Both the position numbers and the translations under genes were made by a program. A stretch of 64,000 nucleotides of DNA from Chitinophagaceae bacterium (GTDB lineage Bacteria; Bacteroidota; Bacteroidia; Chitinophagales; Chitinophagaceae): assembly GCA_017307755.1 (NCBI GenBank), contig JAFKGQ010000005.1, positions 124,001-188,000 of the forward strand. The letters are read 5' to 3'. Every line of letters begins with the position of its first letter. Position 1 is the first letter of the stretch. Shown one piece after another: positions 62,195-64,000 of this stretch. The notes beneath the pieces were generated by a model. The model was given only the letters and a program-made list of their open reading frames with translations, was not told the DNA's origin and did not search any database.

Positions 62195-64000
62195 TTATTT
62201 TTTACTCCATACTTGTACCGGACCTCCATAAGCCGCGGCTACGAGGAAATTGTATTTTTTCCCTTTTATTTCGATGAGGCTGCGGGTATCGCCCAGCATG
62301 CAGAGTCCTGTATGTGTGTAAGGCTGCGGTGTGAAAGATCCTTTCCCGCTGTCTTTTAGTATGAGGCCGATGCCGGCATCCAGGGGACCGAGCTGTGCCC
62401 GGAACGGATATAGGTTGCCTCCCAGGACCAGTTCTGTGCTATCCACGGCCACGATCCCATTGATCACGCTGATCTGCGCCTGGTTGGGCAGCTGGGTGAT
62501 GGTCCAATGATGGTTACCGTCATTGCGAAGGAAGCTGCTGGTCAGTATGCGGATGCTGCCGGTCTTTGCGGCTGCCAGCTGTTGAGGTGTGAACAGGTCA
62601 TCTATTTGTGCGTCCGCATAGGTCGCGTAACGGGAGAATTTTTTTTGTTGGGCGGGTAATTCGCGCAGCAGCTCATCTCTGGAAGCATAAGGATATGACT
62701 TACCCTGGATATAGTAGGTGATGATGGGATCGAAGGTGCCGTTGCCGCTGAAGTCCCCGTAATAAATTTGTAGTGGCTGCTGATCGGTGGCTTTAAACTG
62801 GGTATTGGTGCCCAGGTTGCCTGCCAGAAGGTCTATGTTGCCGTCGTGGTCAAAGTCTCCCGGCAGGAGGGAGGTCCACCAGCCTTGCGAGCGTGAGAGC
62901 CCGTAGGCCGCCGTCTGGTCTATCAGGCGTCCTTGTTTGTTCTCAAAAATGGTGATGGGCATAAAGAGCCCTGCTACGACAAGGTCGGGCCAGCCGTCTT
63001 TGTTGATGTCTATCCAGCAGGCGTCGGATACCATGCCCGGCTGATGGAGCAGACTGTCCTGTTGGGTGTTGTCTTTTTCAAAGCGGATATGACCTTTGGT
63101 GCTTTTGTTTTTAAGTATCAGGCTTTCCGGGCTGGCGGGAAAAAGGTTGGGCACCAGTTTGCCGCCCACGAAGAGGTCAGGCAGGCCGTCCTTGTCATAA
63201 TCAGCTGCCCGTACCACCCCGCCGCTGATGGTTTCTACGGGAAGGGCATCGGTGAGCAGGGTGAAATTACCTTTCCCGTCATTTTCGAATAACCTATCCT
63301 GGTAGTTATGACTACCGTTGGGATAATCGGCTCCTCCGCTGACCAGATAGAGGTCTGCATCCCCATCTCCATCGGCATCGAAGAACAGTGCGGCCGTGTT
63401 CGTATAGTCCTTATTGGTATTCCAGGGTTGGCTGGCGGCGGGCCGGAAGGCGCCATCGGGTGTCTGCAGGTAGAGTATGCTTTCCTGTCCGGCGCTGCCG
63501 CCGACGAACAGATCTTCCAGCCCGTCTTTATTCACATCTCCTTTTGCCAGACAGGGGCCCACGTGGGAAACCTGGAAGGGCAGGAGGGGAGATACTTTGA
63601 AATCGACAAAGTTGGAAGCTTTATGTATATAGTTGATGCCGGACGAGGCGGTGATGTCGGTGTATTGGGGATGTGTGGGCGGATGGGGGAAGACACGCGC
63701 GCTGTCTGCGGCATCTTTTTCACGAAGGGTAAGCAGCGTGTCGGTATGAACAGAAGGTATTTGGGTGATCTTACCAGCCGGCCATATCACCATGACACCA
63801 GCTATGGAATCCTTACCCAGACCGAAGTGCATGATGGGATCGACGGAGGACTGGAAGCCGCGGGAGGTGTATTGTTCCTGCATCTGCCGGCCTGTATTTG
63901 TCGTAACGTATACTTTGGCGCCGAGCCCTTGTGTATTAAGGCCTTCCCCTTGCAGACGGAGGCGCAGATAGTGCTCCTGGCGGGATTGTGAAACATTATT
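62195..64000 (-). CDS. FG-GAP/VCBS repeat protein with ASPIC/UnbV domain (5' end cut by right edge)
   Basis: The frame stays open to base 64000, so the start is outside; at least 601 residues are present. An ASPIC/UnbV segment comes first (QGEGLNTQGLGAKVYVT, RGFQSSVDPIMHFGLG). A series of FG-GAP propeller repeats follows, with calcium loops DVNKDGLEDLFVGG, DADGDGDADLYLVSGG, DYDKDGLPDLFVGG, DINKDGWPDLVVAG and DFDHDGNIDLLAGN. Such CRTAC1-like proteins are exported and often encoded beside SusC/D genes in Chitinophaga-type genomes. Their function is unknown. Confidence 0.88.
   Translation of the reverse strand, partial: NNVSQSRQEHYLRLRLQGEGLNTQGLGAKVYVTTNTGRQMQEQYTSRGFQSSVDPIMHFGLGKDSIAGVMVIWPAGKITQIPSVHTDTLLTLREKDAADSARVFPHPPTHPQYTDITASSGINYIHKASNFVDFKVSPLLPFQVSHVGPCLAKGDVNKDGLEDLFVGGSAGQESILYLQTPDGAFRPAASQPWNTNKDYTNTAALFFDADGDGDADLYLVSGGADYPNGSHNYQDRLFENDGKGNFTLLTDALPVETISGGVVRAADYDKDGLPDLFVGGKLVPNLFPASPESLILKNKSTKGHIRFEKDNTQQDSLLHQPGMVSDACWIDINKDGWPDLVVAGLFMPITIFENKQGRLIDQTAAYGLSRSQGWWTSLLPGDFDHDGNIDLLAGNLGTNTQFKATDQQPLQIYYGDFSGNGTFDPIITYYIQGKSYPYASRDELLRELPAQQKKFSRYATYADAQIDDLFTPQQLAAAKTGSIRILTSSFLRNDGNHHWTITQLPNQAQISVINGIVAVDSTELVLGGNLYPFRAQLGPLDAGIGLILKDSGKGSFTPQPYTHTGLCMLGDTRSLIEIKGKKYNFLVAAAYGGPVQVWSKK

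Noticed and set aside
1..64000. Prophage, integrative element or CRISPR array
   Set aside because: No integrase, phage structural gene, cas gene or regularly spaced repeat was seen; gene style is uniform across the window.
1..64000. tRNA or rRNA genes
   Set aside because: Reading the larger gaps showed no cloverleaf-like sequence or rRNA motif; very unusual tRNAs cannot be excluded without a covariance search.

Overview
The window comes from a Bacteroidota chromosome, most likely a Chitinophagaceae soil or plant-type bacterium (Chitinophaga-like). This rests on four SusC/SusD transporter pairs, two ECF-sigma/FecR/STN-SusC signalling loci, a type IX secretion C-terminal tail, murein peptide ligase Mpl, a bacillithiol-system protein (YtxJ), TAnnTTTG-type promoters and the habit of placing Gln directly after signal-peptidase-I sites. 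No rRNA, tRNA, CRISPR array, integrase or recognisable transposase was seen. Both edges cut through genes: an MFS transporter on the left and an FG-GAP/ASPIC protein on the right.

Layout. (A) 1-14554: an MFS transporter, then an operon for periplasmic sugar oxidation (Tat-exported TIM-barrel protein, two tandem GMC oxidoreductases, a Tat lipoprotein gluconate-dehydrogenase-subunit-3 partner) closed by a strong terminator. It is followed by SusC/SusD, a structured non-coding element at 11309-11646, a cytochrome c/FG-GAP lipoprotein, a single-repeat EamA protein and a TauE/SafE permease. (B) 14652-22178: a small lipoprotein and a complete sigma-FecR-SusC(STN)-SusD locus without enzymes. (C) 22316-25163: small-protein territory on the minus strand (Cys-rich DUF6520-like peptide coupled to a MauE/DoxX protein, YtxJ, two short ORFs of 41 and 37 aa) plus a CAP-domain protein. 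(D) 25164-29086: housekeeping genes (Mpl, DEDDh exonuclease, polyprenol-phosphate mannosyltransferase, EamA). (E) 34876-29142, minus: SusC-SusD-DUF1735-like lipoprotein operon. (F) 35210-38745, minus: conserved hypothetical, 2-oxoacid dehydrogenase E2, CinA.

(G) 39010-52407 is the most unusual region. A sigma/FecR/SusC(STN)/SusD locus runs straight into a ceramidase-like hydrolase, a PqaA-type hydrolase and an 862-residue protein that fuses a glycerophosphodiesterase, an HGGGW esterase and a YdjC-type deacetylase. Together they look like a utilisation locus for a lipid- or phosphodiester-bearing, acylated glycoconjugate; the substrate is inferred, not shown. (H) 52374-53217, minus: hotdog thioesterase and DoxX. 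The divergent gap at 53218-53536 carries a perfect 19-bp inverted repeat with two consensus DnaA boxes. (I) 53537-59860: an envelope set (1010-aa TPR protein, outer-membrane barrel, HU-CCDC81-type membrane protein, methyltransferase). (J) 59864-64000: lipoprotein glutaminyl cyclase, an M43 metalloprotease with a T9SS tail, and the truncated FG-GAP/ASPIC protein.

A thread across regions: about eleven exported proteins here start with Gln after the predicted signal peptide, and the glutaminyl cyclase that would convert such Gln to pyroglutamate is encoded in the same window.
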